Below, in pieces: positions 34,783-43,553 of a stretch of DNA of 64,000 bases (the first letter of the stretch is position 1; each line of letters starts with the position of its first letter). The notes under the pieces were generated by a model. The model was not told where the DNA came from. It saw nothing but the letters and a program-made list of their open reading frames with translations, and ran no database searches. This stretch comes from Mycolicibacterium sp. TUM20985 (GTDB taxonomy: Bacteria; Actinomycetota; Actinomycetes; Mycobacteriales; Mycobacteriaceae): contig NZ_AP027291.1 in assembly GCF_030295745.1 (NCBI RefSeq), forward strand, positions 3,410,001 through 3,474,000, given 5' to 3'. The translations under genes were made by a program, and so were the position numbers.

Positions 34783-35874
34783 ATGAGCGAACGGGCCGCC
34801 ATCCTGCGCGAGATCGGCAAGCCGCTCGAGATCGGCGACATCGAGCTCGCCGCCATCGCGCCCGACCAGGTTCGGGTGCGGATCGCCGCCAGCGGGGTCT
34901 GCCATTCCGACCTGTCCATGGCGACGGGAGCCTTGCCGGCCGGCGCGCCATGCGTGCTGGGGCACGAGGGCGCAGGGGTGATCGAAGCCGTCGGCGACGA
35001 GGTCCACCACGTCGAGCCCGGCGACCACGTCGTGATCGCCTGGACGGCGGCATGCCAGCGCTGCTGGTTCTGCGTCCGTAGCGAGTTCCACCTCTGCCGC
35101 AACGCGATCGCGGACACTTACTCGATGCCGTATGCGACCGACGGCGACGGTAAGTCACTGTTCACCTCGATGGGCGTGTCTAGCTTTGCGACCGCCACCA
35201 ATTGCCTTGGTAGAGCGGTCATCCCGATCGATCACGATATCCCGCTCGACGTGGCCTCGTTGGTGGGGTGCGGTGTCGCCACGGGAGCCGGCGCGGCGTT
35301 CAACACTGCGCCCGTCGCACACGGCAGCTCGGTCGCCGTCATCGGTCTCGGCGGCGTCGGCTTGGCGACACTGATGGCGTGCGTCGTGCGCGGGGCGGCC
35401 GAGGTCATTGCGATCGATCCCGTCGCGGCCCGCCGCGAGGTCGCGGCGTCCTTCGGGGCGACCCACCTGATCGACCCCGCCGACGGTGACGTCGCGAGGC
35501 AGGTCAGAGCAGTCACGGGACGACGCGGTGCCGACACCGTCTTCGAAGCGGTCGGTCGAGGCGCAACGATCGAGACCGCGATCAAGGCCACCCGTCGCGG
35601 TGGCACCACGTGTGTGGTCGGGGCCGCGGCGCCCGGTGACGTCGTCACATTGTCGGCCTACGACCTCTTCATGAACGCCAAGACCCTGGTCGGCTGTCAG
35701 TACGGATCGGTGGTGCCCGCGCGCGACTTCCCGATGCTCCTAGACCTCTGGCGCAGCGGCCGCATGCCGCTCGACCGACTGGTCTCGCGAAGGGTCACCC
35801 TCGACGAGGTGAACGACGCCTTCGCCGATCTGTCCGAGGGCAGCGGGATCCGTACCGTGATCGTCAACGCGTGA
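34783..35874 (+). CDS. Zinc-dependent alcohol dehydrogenase (MDR family)
   Basis: A 363-residue medium-chain dehydrogenase. Catalytic zinc ligands are in GVCHSDLS and GHEGAG; the structural zinc site is the Cys set in CQRCWFCVRSEFHLC; the nucleotide fold motif is IGLGGVGLATL. It oxidises a primary or secondary alcohol with NAD+. The ATG at 34783 has a gcaagga ribosome site. Divergent from the ALDH gene and sharing its operator, so probably co-induced. Confidence 0.94.
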   Translation: MSERAAILREIGKPLEIGDIELAAIAPDQVRVRIAASGVCHSDLSMATGALPAGAPCVLGHEGAGVIEAVGDEVHHVEPGDHVVIAWTAACQRCWFCVRSEFHLCRNAIADTYSMPYATDGDGKSLFTSMGVSSFATATNCLGRAVIPIDHDIPLDVASLVGCGVATGAGAAFNTAPVAHGSSVAVIGLGGVGLATLMACVVRGAAEVIAIDPVAARREVAASFGATHLIDPADGDVARQVRAVTGRRGADTVFEAVGRGATIETAIKATRRGGTTCVVGAAAPGDVVTLSAYDLFMNAKTLVGCQYGSVVPARDFPMLLDLWRSGRMPLDRLVSRRVTLDEVNDAFADLSEGSGIRTVIVNA

Positions 35875-35883
35875 TCGAAGCCG

Positions 35884-36705
35884 TCAGCGCCCCGACCACT
35901 GCGGTGTCCGCTTCTCGGCGAACGCCCGCGGCCCCTCCTTGGCATCCTCCGTCGCAAACACCTCCTGCGCGATCCGGGACTCGTTGCGGTAGGCCTCCCG
36001 CATGTCGAGCTTCAACCCCTCCAGCACGCTGCGTTTGGTGGCCTGGATCGCCAGCGGAGCATTCTTGGTGATGCGCCCGGCGTACGCGAAGGCGGCGTCG
36101 AGCAGCTCGTCCTCCGGGACGACCGCGTTCAGGAGACCCATCTCGGCGGCGCGGTGGGCGTCGACGACATCCGCGCACAGCAGGAACTCCATCGCGTGGG
36201 CGAACGGGATCTGTCGGGGCAGGCGCACGGTGGTGCCACCGCCCGCGAACAGTCCGTGCGACGGCTCGAGCACCCCGAAGGTGGCGTGCTCACTGGCGAT
36301 CCGGATGTCGACACCACCCAGCATCTCCATGCCGCCGGCGACGCACGGCCCGTTGATCGCCGCGATGATCGGCTTGTAGATCTTGCTGCCCCGCAGCACC
36401 GCGTCGGTGCCGTCGGACAGCGAGTAGCCGCCGACGGCCGTGGCGGTGCCGTCCTTGATCTGCTTCGAGAGTGCGGTGATCTCCGGGACGTAGGTCTTGA
36501 GGTCGGCACCCGCCATGTACGACCGGCCGACGCCGGTGAAGATCGCCACCCAGGCGTCATCGTCGGCCTCGAACCGCTTCCACGCCTGAGCCAGCTGGTG
36601 GAAGTGCTCGAGATCGCACGCATTCTTCGCCTCGGGGCGGTCGAGCGTGATCAGCACGACGTGCGCTGCGTCGGAACGCTTTCCGAGTTCGTAGTGGACG
36701 GGCAC
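35884..36705 (-). CDS. Enoyl-CoA hydratase/isomerase family protein
   Basis: A 273-residue crotonase-fold enzyme acting on an acyl-CoA. The oxyanion-hole segments are FTGVGRSYMAGADLKTY near residue 58 and INGPCVAGGMEMLGGVDIRI near 115; FGVLEPSHGLFAGGGTTVRL follows. Glu replacing or joining the usual catalytic pair cannot be judged by eye, so hydratase versus isomerase is open. GTG start at 36705 with an aggagg ribosome site. It is 27 bp downstream of the acyl-CoA synthetase gene, in an apparent two-gene operon. Confidence 0.92.
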   Translation of the reverse strand: MPVHYELGKRSDAAHVVLITLDRPEAKNACDLEHFHQLAQAWKRFEADDDAWVAIFTGVGRSYMAGADLKTYVPEITALSKQIKDGTATAVGGYSLSDGTDAVLRGSKIYKPIIAAINGPCVAGGMEMLGGVDIRIASEHATFGVLEPSHGLFAGGGTTVRLPRQIPFAHAMEFLLCADVVDAHRAAEMGLLNAVVPEDELLDAAFAYAGRITKNAPLAIQATKRSVLEGLKLDMREAYRNESRIAQEVFATEDAKEGPRAFAEKRTPQWSGR

Positions 36706-36732
36706 GTGACCTCCTGTGGTTTGGCGATCGGA

Positions 36733-38361
36733 TCAGTCGTCAGCGGATGGGTAGGCGGCCATCCGGCCGTGGGCCGCGAAGCTTTCGCTCAAGGCATCCC
36801 GGTCGGCGCGCGTCATGAGCGCATATTCTCGGGAGCCGGCCGGTCGCCACCACACGGGGTCCTCGACCAGCCAGGCATCCCGGCGCAGCGGTCGCTTGTC
36901 CACTTTGCCGTTGCCCAGCACGGGGATCGCCCCGGTGACGCGAACGAATCGGGGCGCCCACTTGGTGCCGAGATCGGTTTGTGTCGTCAAGAACTCGGCG
37001 AACTCCGTCGGATCGAAGGTGTGCCCGTCGAGCAGTTCGACGACTGCCAGGACCTGGTCGCCCGCGACGGGATCGGGTACGCCGACCACCGCGACGGCTG
37101 CCGCGGGCCCGAAGCGGCCCACGATCCTCTCCACGGGTGAGGCCGCGAAGTTCTCCGAGTCCACCCGCAACCAGTCCCCCATCCGGCCGGCGAACCAGAA
37201 CACGTCATCGGCATCCCGGTAAGCCAGGTCACCCGACCAGAACCACCCGTCACGCAACCGATCGGAGTCTGCCTCGGGGTTGTTCCAGTAACCCTCGAAT
37301 GCTCCACCGGCGTTGCGGCGCACCAACTCCCCGATCGCCCCTTCGGCATTGCGCAGCTTCCCGGCGGGGTCGAGTTGGGCGCGCTCGCATTCCCTGCCCG
37401 CAGGGTCCACCACCGCGACGTCGGCATCCGGGGTCGCTCTTCCCAGGGAGCCCGGCTTGCGGGACGGCACTAGCACGATCCCGCCCTCGCTGGAGCCGTA
37501 GCCGCTGAGCACGGTCACCCCGAACCGCTCCTTGAACTCGGCCATGTCACGCGGTGACGCCTCGGGGGCCAGCACCACCTTCAGCCGGTGATCGCGGTCG
37601 ACGGGCGTCGGCGGGGTCGCCAGCACGTAGCCCAGCGCCCTTCCGACGGTGTTCGTGAACGTCACCCCGTGGGACCGGACGTCGTCGAGCCATGCCTTTG
37701 CCGAGAAGCGATCGCGCAGAAGCAGTCTCGCCCCGCAGGCGAGCGCGGGGAAGAGCGCCGCGTTGAGCGCGTTGCCATGCGACAGCGGCATGGGACAGTA
37801 GAGCGTGTCGTCCGGCCCGAATCCGCGCATGGCGCCACCGGCCATCCGGCCCTGGCTGCACTTCGCCGCCTTGGGCGCCGACGTCGAGCCCGACGTCAGC
37901 AGCAGACACATCAGCGTCTCCGCAGGCGGGTCCTCATCGGGTAACACGGCGTCCCGGTACAGCACCCACGGTTGGTCCTCGACCCGCAACGGTCCGTCTA
38001 CGAGGTCGGCGTAGGCGTCATCGGCGATCACGAATTGGCAAGCGGTGTGGTCGATGTCGCGGGCCAGTTCGGCGCCACGACGCGTCGCATTGAGTCCCAC
38101 GACGCACGCTCCGGCCAGCGCGGCGCCGAACATCTGGAACGCGTACTCCGGCGTGTTGGGCAGGAGCACACCGACGTGCGGAGGTCGCGCGGGGTCGAGC
38201 ACTTCGCTCAACCAGGAGGCGCGCACCGCGGCCTCCGCCACCACCTCCCGCCACGTCCAGGAGCGGTCGCCGTACGACAGGCCGACGTTGTCATCGTGCG
38301 CACGCGCCCGGACCAGCTCGGCGACCGTGTTGGCACGGTGTCGGGTCGCGGCTTCTCGCAC
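36733..38361 (-). CDS. Acyl-CoA synthetase (AMP-binding)
   Basis: A 542-residue adenylate-forming enzyme. The motif LLTSGSTSAPKAAKCSQG is near residue 175, LSGYGSSEGG near 290, GWFWSGDLAYRDADDVFWFA near 385, and the catalytic Lys is in LGNGKVDKRPLRRD. Belongs with the FadD-like ligases of mycobacterial catabolic clusters. It heads the operon with the enoyl-CoA hydratase, diverging from the AttH/CrtC-like gene over 104 AT-rich bases. Substrate acid unknown. Confidence 0.93.
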   Translation of the reverse strand: MREAATRHRANTVAELVRARAHDDNVGLSYGDRSWTWREVVAEAAVRASWLSEVLDPARPPHVGVLLPNTPEYAFQMFGAALAGACVVGLNATRRGAELARDIDHTACQFVIADDAYADLVDGPLRVEDQPWVLYRDAVLPDEDPPAETLMCLLLTSGSTSAPKAAKCSQGRMAGGAMRGFGPDDTLYCPMPLSHGNALNAALFPALACGARLLLRDRFSAKAWLDDVRSHGVTFTNTVGRALGYVLATPPTPVDRDHRLKVVLAPEASPRDMAEFKERFGVTVLSGYGSSEGGIVLVPSRKPGSLGRATPDADVAVVDPAGRECERAQLDPAGKLRNAEGAIGELVRRNAGGAFEGYWNNPEADSDRLRDGWFWSGDLAYRDADDVFWFAGRMGDWLRVDSENFAASPVERIVGRFGPAAAVAVVGVPDPVAGDQVLAVVELLDGHTFDPTEFAEFLTTQTDLGTKWAPRFVRVTGAIPVLGNGKVDKRPLRRDAWLVEDPVWWRPAGSREYALMTRADRDALSESFAAHGRMAAYPSADD

Positions 38362-38453
38362 GGGTCGAGTCTCCCCTTCCGGGCGCAGCCTGAGGGCTGA
38401 ACCCGCCGATGGCTCTGGATTCGAGGGATCCGATGGTAGTAGTTTAATTTAGT

Positions 38454-38459
38454 GATAAT
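38454..38459 (+). promoter_or_regulatory. -10 box for a probable leaderless transcript
   Basis: gataat ends 6 bp before the ATG at 38466, which places transcription start at or next to the start codon. No ribosome binding site precedes that ATG. Leaderless genes are common in mycobacteria. The flanking ttaattta stretch is unusually AT-rich for the window and may include an operator. Confidence 0.5.
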
Positions 38460-38465
38460 AGCCAG

Positions 38466-39872
38466 ATGGCTTTCGCGCTCAATTTGCGAGGGCAGGTAGC
38501 CGTGGTCGACACGACCAGTGCAGAGCTTCGGTATCCGTTCCAATTGGTCCGGGGTGAACCGGAATTCACCTTTCCCGCAGCGGAGGGCATCCATCCCCAC
38601 TGCCAGTCCGATACCTGGTTCCTTGCGGGTGAACTGACCGGCACGACGTCCGGCCGGAGATTCGCCTTCCTGACGATCTTCAACCAGAACCGCCCCGGCG
38701 GAACCATCGTGGCCGACTTCCACACCATGGCCATGTTCAACCTCGATACCGGCGACTACGGGACGTTCACCGACTACGACATGCCGCCGAAGAACATGGC
38801 GGAGGGAACCGTCCACAAGATGACCGCGACCACGGGTCATCTCGACATGAGCTTCGACAGTCGTGCGGGCCAGTCCTCGTGGACCGCGCGGCGCGACGCC
38901 GACGGGCAGCTGGTCCCGTTCGGATACGACGTGAGGCTGGCCGGTATCGACCAGGCCGGCGCCACGATGGAACTCCGGCTGGAGGTGTCCGCGACGAGGG
39001 CGCCGGTGCCCGTGGGCGCCAACACCTACCGCGGCCGGTTCTCCTGCCTCGCCCAGCCTGAGACGTTCTCGTACTTCCAGACCGGCATGGTGATGAGCGG
39101 ATCGTTGACGTGGGGCGGCCTGACCGAGGAGGTGTCGGGCAGCTCGGGACACATCGACAGGCAGTGGTTCCCCCTACCGGCCGGCGGCGGTGGCACCGGC
39201 GGTGATCCGCGCGCAATCTCCTACGAATGGCGCACGATTCACCTGGATAACGGTGCCGACGTGGTCTCCTGGCGACAGTTCGACCGGCGCGACCGCAACG
39301 CGAGGCGACCCTTCACCGGCGCCACCGTCGCGTACGCGGAGCCCGGCCGCGAACCGGAATGCGTCGAGGACATCGAGGTCCACACTCACAGCTACGTGCG
39401 CTGGCCGGAGTCGGTACGTCAGCTGATGCGCCCACCCGTCGCGGCCCGCTGGATGCCGGATAGCCATACGTTCGTGTCGCGGGCGCTGGACCTCGAACTG
39501 ACCGGCGTGCCACTGGTCGCCGCACCCGCGCATGCGCTTCCCGTGGAGTACATGGAGGGGCCCTTCACCTTCGAGGGCACCATGCGCGGTGAACCGGTGC
39601 GCGGCTTCGGAATCTCGGAGCGTTCCATGGCGCTGTACCGCGACTGGGAGCTCGTCGACGTGCTGGCCGCGACAGTCGCGGACCACGCCGCCCACGATGT
39701 GGGTCCCCTGGTGGAGATTCTGCGGCCGATGGTCGTCGACGGCAGCCGGGTTGCCGCACTGGACTACCTCTTGGATACGGTGCGGCCGGCGATAGAGGCG
39801 CTGCCCACCGCCGACGAGACGCTCTCTCAGCTCCTCGACGATCTCGCGGCGGCGCTGTCCCTCAGCGAGTGA
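38466..39872 (+). CDS. AttH/CrtC-like protein (putative lipocalin-fold hydratase)
   Basis: A 468-residue protein of the AttH/CrtC (hydroxyneurosporene synthase-like) group, made of two beta-barrel lipocalin-like domains. Signs are HPHCQSDTWFLAGELTG near residue 40, GHIDRQWFPLP near 230 and YEWRTIHLDNGADVVSW. Relatives add water to terpenoid double bonds or cyclise terpenoid chains; in this protein catalysis is unproven. No signal peptide. Its location among CoA ligases, P450 and monooxygenase fits hydration of an isoprenoid. Overlaps the convergent thiolase gene by 11 bp. Confidence 0.7.
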   Translation: MAFALNLRGQVAVVDTTSAELRYPFQLVRGEPEFTFPAAEGIHPHCQSDTWFLAGELTGTTSGRRFAFLTIFNQNRPGGTIVADFHTMAMFNLDTGDYGTFTDYDMPPKNMAEGTVHKMTATTGHLDMSFDSRAGQSSWTARRDADGQLVPFGYDVRLAGIDQAGATMELRLEVSATRAPVPVGANTYRGRFSCLAQPETFSYFQTGMVMSGSLTWGGLTEEVSGSSGHIDRQWFPLPAGGGGTGGDPRAISYEWRTIHLDNGADVVSWRQFDRRDRNARRPFTGATVAYAEPGREPECVEDIEVHTHSYVRWPESVRQLMRPPVAARWMPDSHTFVSRALDLELTGVPLVAAPAHALPVEYMEGPFTFEGTMRGEPVRGFGISERSMALYRDWELVDVLAATVADHAAHDVGPLVEILRPMVVDGSRVAALDYLLDTVRPAIEALPTADETLSQLLDDLAAALSLSE

Positions 39873-41070
39873 GCAGCATGCATCCCGCGATCGGTCCGCC
39901 ACCCGCGGCCACCACCGCAGTGTCCGGGCGCCGTCGCAGTTGCCGTTCCCCCGCCTGACCGCGCAGCTGCAGACACGCCTCGTGCAAAACCCAGTAGCCA
40001 TGCATACGGCCCGCCGAGAGTTGGCCGCCATAGGTGTTCAGTGGCAGTTCGCCGTCCAACGCGATGCGCGTCGCTCCTTCGACGAAGGGGCCGGCCTCGC
40101 CGTCACCGCAGATCCCGAGGGCTTCCAGCCACGCGAACGTGAGATACGTGAAGCCGTCGTACAGTTCGGCCACGTCGAGGTCCGTTGGAGTGAGATCCGT
40201 TCGCGACCACATCTGGACAGCCGCCTCGGTCGACGCCATCTTCGGGAAGTCGTCGCGATGGAACCAGCCGCCCGTGCCGTAGGCGCCGCCGACGGCCTCG
40301 ACGGACACGGGATTCGGACAATCCACCGCGTAGTCGCGGTGCGATACGACCACGGCGATCGAACCGTCCACCGGCACGTCGCAGTCGTATAGACCCAGCG
40401 GTGACGAGATGGGCCGAGCGGCCAGGTAGTCCTCCATCGTGATCGGATCGCGATATGTTGCAAGCGGATTCAGTCCGGCGTTGCGCCTGCTGTTGATCGC
40501 CAACCAGCCGAGCTGCTCCTTGGTGGTCCCGTAGAGCTCCATATGTCTACGACAGTGCATGGCCACCCAGTTGGAGGCCGAATACGCGTGCGCGGCCAGA
40601 AGTTCGCCGATGTCGCCGTTGGCGCCCACCCGCCGCGGCTGCCCCGGCGACCGGGGCTCGGCGGGTGGCGATGTCAGCGCGTTGGGCTCCGGCGGCAGCT
40701 CGGCCGACGAATCGATCATCGAGCCGCCGAGCATCGCGACGGTGCGGTACACCAGGACGTGTCGCGACCGGCCCTCGGACACGGCGAGGAAGGCTGACAT
40801 CAACGGGCTGTACAGGCCCGCGGTGTCGAAACCGGAACTGCGGTTCTCGGCGTCGAGATGCAAGGCTTCGATCACGTGCTGACGCGGGGTATCGCCAAGG
40901 GTGGCGATGCCGTCGATGTCGGCGGGCTGCAGGCCCGCGTCGGCAATTGCGGCGCGGGCGGCATCCAACGTCAGTTCGAGACCGGCAATTCCGGTGCGCC
41001 GGCCAATGTGGGAGATGCCGACGCCGCTGATGATCGCGTCCTTCTCGAAGTGCGACACGCTCGGCTCCAT
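39862..41070 (-). CDS. Thiolase-like protein (lipid-transfer/SCP2 type)
   Basis: A 402-residue thiolase-fold protein. ISGVGISHIGRR opens the fold; LDAARAAIADAGLQPADIDGIA, WVAMHCRRHMELYGTTKEQ, VAELYDGFTYLTFAWLEALG and NTYGGQLSAGRMHGY are typical of the group that pairs with DUF35 proteins, as in retro-aldolases of sterol side-chain breakdown. Start taken at ATG 41070 (MEPSVSHFEKD). Its DUF35 partner diverges 47 bp away, an arrangement that suggests joint regulation from one intergenic region. Confidence 0.9.
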   Translation of the reverse strand: MEPSVSHFEKDAIISGVGISHIGRRTGIAGLELTLDAARAAIADAGLQPADIDGIATLGDTPRQHVIEALHLDAENRSSGFDTAGLYSPLMSAFLAVSEGRSRHVLVYRTVAMLGGSMIDSSAELPPEPNALTSPPAEPRSPGQPRRVGANGDIGELLAAHAYSASNWVAMHCRRHMELYGTTKEQLGWLAINSRRNAGLNPLATYRDPITMEDYLAARPISSPLGLYDCDVPVDGSIAVVVSHRDYAVDCPNPVSVEAVGGAYGTGGWFHRDDFPKMASTEAAVQMWSRTDLTPTDLDVAELYDGFTYLTFAWLEALGICGDGEAGPFVEGATRIALDGELPLNTYGGQLSAGRMHGYWVLHEACLQLRGQAGERQLRRRPDTAVVAAGGGPIAGCMLLTR

Positions 41071-41117
41071 TCCGCGATCCCCGTCGCCGCAAAGATAGCG
41101 GACGGTAACGTGACCCC

Positions 41118-41474
41118 ATGTCAGGTGAGGTGGCCGCACTGGGTGTCGTCGATGGTGAACTCCACGTCCCGTACTGCGTGTCGTGCGCGCGATGGGTTCT
41201 GCCTCCCGAATCGTCGTGTCCCCGCTGCGACCAAGCGCTGGGCACCCGGGCGGTATCCGGCGAGGGCACCGTGTTCACCCATACCGTCAACCACCACGCC
41301 TTCAACCCCGCGTTGCCGACGCCCTACGTCATCGCGATCGTCGAGCTGGCCGAGCAGGACGATCTTCGGCTGGCTGCCAATATCGTGGATTGTGAACCAG
41401 ATTCGGTTGAAATCGGCATGGCCGTGGCAGTCCGCGTCGAACGCCAGCAGACGGTGTTCGCGCCACGGCGTTGA
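41118..41474 (+). CDS. DUF35 OB-fold zinc-ribbon protein
   Basis: A 118-residue acyl-CoA-associated protein: an N-terminal zinc ribbon (YCVSCARWVLPPESSCPRCD, four Cys) followed by an OB fold (GEGTVFTHTVNHHAFNP, VIAIVELAEQDDLRLAANIVD). Such proteins form heteromers with thiolase-like enzymes and are needed for their activity. Divergently placed next to the thiolase-like gene at 39862-41070, its probable partner. ATG at 41118. Confidence 0.92.
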   Translation: MSGEVAALGVVDGELHVPYCVSCARWVLPPESSCPRCDQALGTRAVSGEGTVFTHTVNHHAFNPALPTPYVIAIVELAEQDDLRLAANIVDCEPDSVEIGMAVAVRVERQQTVFAPRR

Positions 41475-41489
41475 GGCGGCGCGAGCGCC

Positions 41490-41927
41490 CTACTTGGGTA
41501 CCGGCCTGCTCAACAGCTCGACGGTGACGCCATCCGGGTCGACGACCGTCGCGGTGATGCCGCCCGGTGATGGCATGGTCCGCGGTGTGCCGCCGAGCCC
41601 CAGGTCGGCGAGTCGGGCCAGGACTTCGGCGACCTGGACGTGAAAGGACAACAGGAACAGACCGCGGTGCGGTGTCCCCGATCCCCTTTGTTGCCCTCGT
41701 ATTTCGTCGTCGCCAAGGTCCAGTAACTCGAGGGCGCCGGCATCCGGACTGTCCAGCGAGCCGAGGAAGATCGCCCGCACGTGACTGGTCGGTCGTCCGA
41801 GCAGTGGCTCTAGGTCAGCGTCCATGGTGAAGTCCGTCAAGACCGTCAGGCCGATGCCGTCGCGGTAGAACCGAAGGGACTCGTCGATGTCCGCCGCGCA
41901 CAGCCCCGTGTGGTCGACCATCGCCAT
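41490..41927 (-). CDS. VOC-family protein (glyoxalase/dioxygenase fold)
   Basis: A 145-residue vicinal-oxygen-chelate protein. VDHTGLCAADIDESLRFYRDGIGL opens the first beta-alpha-beta module, which supplies a His metal ligand; GLFLLSFHV and VDPDGVTVELLSRP belong to the second with a terminal Glu ligand. Members are isomerases, dioxygenases or hydrolases, so the reaction is open; methylmalonyl-CoA epimerase-like activity is one possibility in this CoA-rich context. Converges on the DUF35 gene. Confidence 0.9.
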   Translation of the reverse strand: MAMVDHTGLCAADIDESLRFYRDGIGLTVLTDFTMDADLEPLLGRPTSHVRAIFLGSLDSPDAGALELLDLGDDEIRGQQRGSGTPHRGLFLLSFHVQVAEVLARLADLGLGGTPRTMPSPGGITATVVDPDGVTVELLSRPVPK

Positions 41928-42019
41928 GAGTCAAACCCCCACCCTACGAACGCTCACTTGGCTACTCCGATCTCGGTTTCCGGACCCGCCTGGGGATTAG
42001 TAGACCATGATGGGCGATC

Positions 42020-42742
42020 GTGAGAACCGCATTGATCACCGGTGGCAGCGGCGGTATCGGCATGGCCTGCGGTCGCCGGCTCGCCGAAGTCGGCTACGAC
42101 GTCGTCTTGACCGCGCGGCGGGAGTCCCCGCTGCGGGCCGCCGCCGAGGCGATCGGTGCCCGCTTCGTCGTCGCGGACGCCGCCGATCCCGATTCCTTCC
42201 GAGAGGCCGTTGCGTTCGCCGGGCCCCTTCATCTGGTGGTGCATGCGGCGGGCGTCCTCGGGGGGACCTACGTCCGCAAGCAGACCTTCGAGCAGTGGCG
42301 CGAGATCATCACCGCCAATCTCGACTCCTGTTTCGTGGTGTCGTCCGCGGCGTTGACGAGAATGGCGGCCGGATCGCGGTTCGTCTTCATCTCGTCGTCT
42401 TCGGCACACGATCCGATGCCCGCGAGGACCGCCTACTCGGCCTCCAAGGCGGGTATGAACGCGTTCGCCCGGGCTTTGGCGCGCGAGGTGGATCGCGACG
42501 GAATCACTGTGCACACCGTCACGCCCGGCCCCGTGGAAACCGATATGCTGCAGGATGTTCCGTTCGAGATGCATGCGATCCGCGCCTCCGACGTCGCCGA
42601 TGCCGTCGCCTGGATCGACACCCTCGATTCGTCGGTGGACCTGCCCGAGATCACGCTGAACGCCATCACCCGGGGGCCGACGGCCCGGGCGCCCATCGTG
42701 CCGATCGAGGTCGAGCGCAGGCGCGCCGTGGGCGAACCCTAA
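42020..42742 (+). CDS. Short-chain dehydrogenase/reductase
   Basis: A 240-residue SDR. The cofactor loop TGGSGGIGMACGRRLAE is at the N-terminus, VVHAAGVLGG corresponds to the NAG motif, and the catalytic residues are Ser in VFISSSSAHD and YxxxK in TAYSASKAGM. GTG start at 42020. Probably oxidises a hydroxyl or reduces a ketone in the surrounding pathway. Converges on the second 13E12 gene with a 4-bp overlap. Confidence 0.93.
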   Translation: MRTALITGGSGGIGMACGRRLAEVGYDVVLTARRESPLRAAAEAIGARFVVADAADPDSFREAVAFAGPLHLVVHAAGVLGGTYVRKQTFEQWREIITANLDSCFVVSSAALTRMAAGSRFVFISSSSAHDPMPARTAYSASKAGMNAFARALAREVDRDGITVHTVTPGPVETDMLQDVPFEMHAIRASDVADAVAWIDTLDSSVDLPEITLNAITRGPTARAPIVPIEVERRRAVGEP

Positions 42743-43439
42743 CCCGTATCGAGCATTTCGGCGGCCGCGCGGTTGTGCTCGCGTTCGCGGGCGATGCGGC
42801 TGGCGCGGTCTTGGGCGCGGGTGCGCTTGCGCCGCGGCATGGTCAGTCCCGGCGCGTGATTGGCCGGTGGCGGGGTGGCGCCGGTGACCGGTGCGGTGGG
42901 TTGACAGAGTTCGGGGAATAGCAGCCGACTCCCCGGGGTGGTGACATGGGTCTGCCCATCGGGTGCGGTCCACTCGACTGTGCCGTCTGGGTATTGCCGG
43001 TCTCGCCAGCCGGGCCAGAACGTTTTCAGCAAGTGATGTTGACGGCAAAGCGCTTTCAGGTTGGCGGCTTGGGTCGGACCGTAGGGCCACGGAATCGTAT
43101 GGTCCACATCGCAATTGGTGGACGGTTCGTGGCAGCCCGGGAACCGACACGTCAGATCGCGGCAGCGGACGAAGTCCGCCAACTTCTTCGACGGCCGATA
43201 CCGCGGTTCGGGTGGGGCCTGGCCGGGATGGAAGATCCGGGAGATGGCGGCGTTGAGCATGACGCGTCGGAACACCGGCCCCGGCAGGAACCGACCGCGG
43301 GTGGTGACGGCGGGCCGGACCTAGCTCAGGAAGCCCGGTGTGCGCGGGATGAGGCCGTCGGTGAGTGGGCGGCCCTCGGGTGGGCGGATGAACACCGGCG
43401 GCACGAGCCCGTCGAGACCTGGGTGTTCCTCGGCAGGCG

Positions 43440-43469
43440 CGCTATCACCGGCGCTATCGAGATCGTCGG
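43440..43469. repeat. 30-bp direct repeat, copy 1
   Basis: Identical to 43524-43553, 84 bp apart, hence in frame. Both encode DDLDSAGDS in the acidic linker of the second 13E12 gene. Confidence 0.9.
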
Positions 43470-43523
43470 TCGTATCGGATGTGGGCGGCGTCTCGGGAAG
43501 GTCCGAGGTGCCGTTCTCAAGGT

Positions 43524-43553
43524 CGCTATCACCGGCGCTATCGAGATCGTCGG
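43524..43553. repeat. 30-bp direct repeat, copy 2
   Basis: Second copy of the repeat at 43440-43469. Recombination between the two would delete 28 codons without changing frame. Confidence 0.9.

Noticed and set aside
41954..43150. Long minus-strand open frame of 398 codons
   Set aside because: It lies antisense to the SDR and in the wrong frame of the 13E12 gene; amino acid content is Arg/Pro/His-rich as in high-GC shadow frames.
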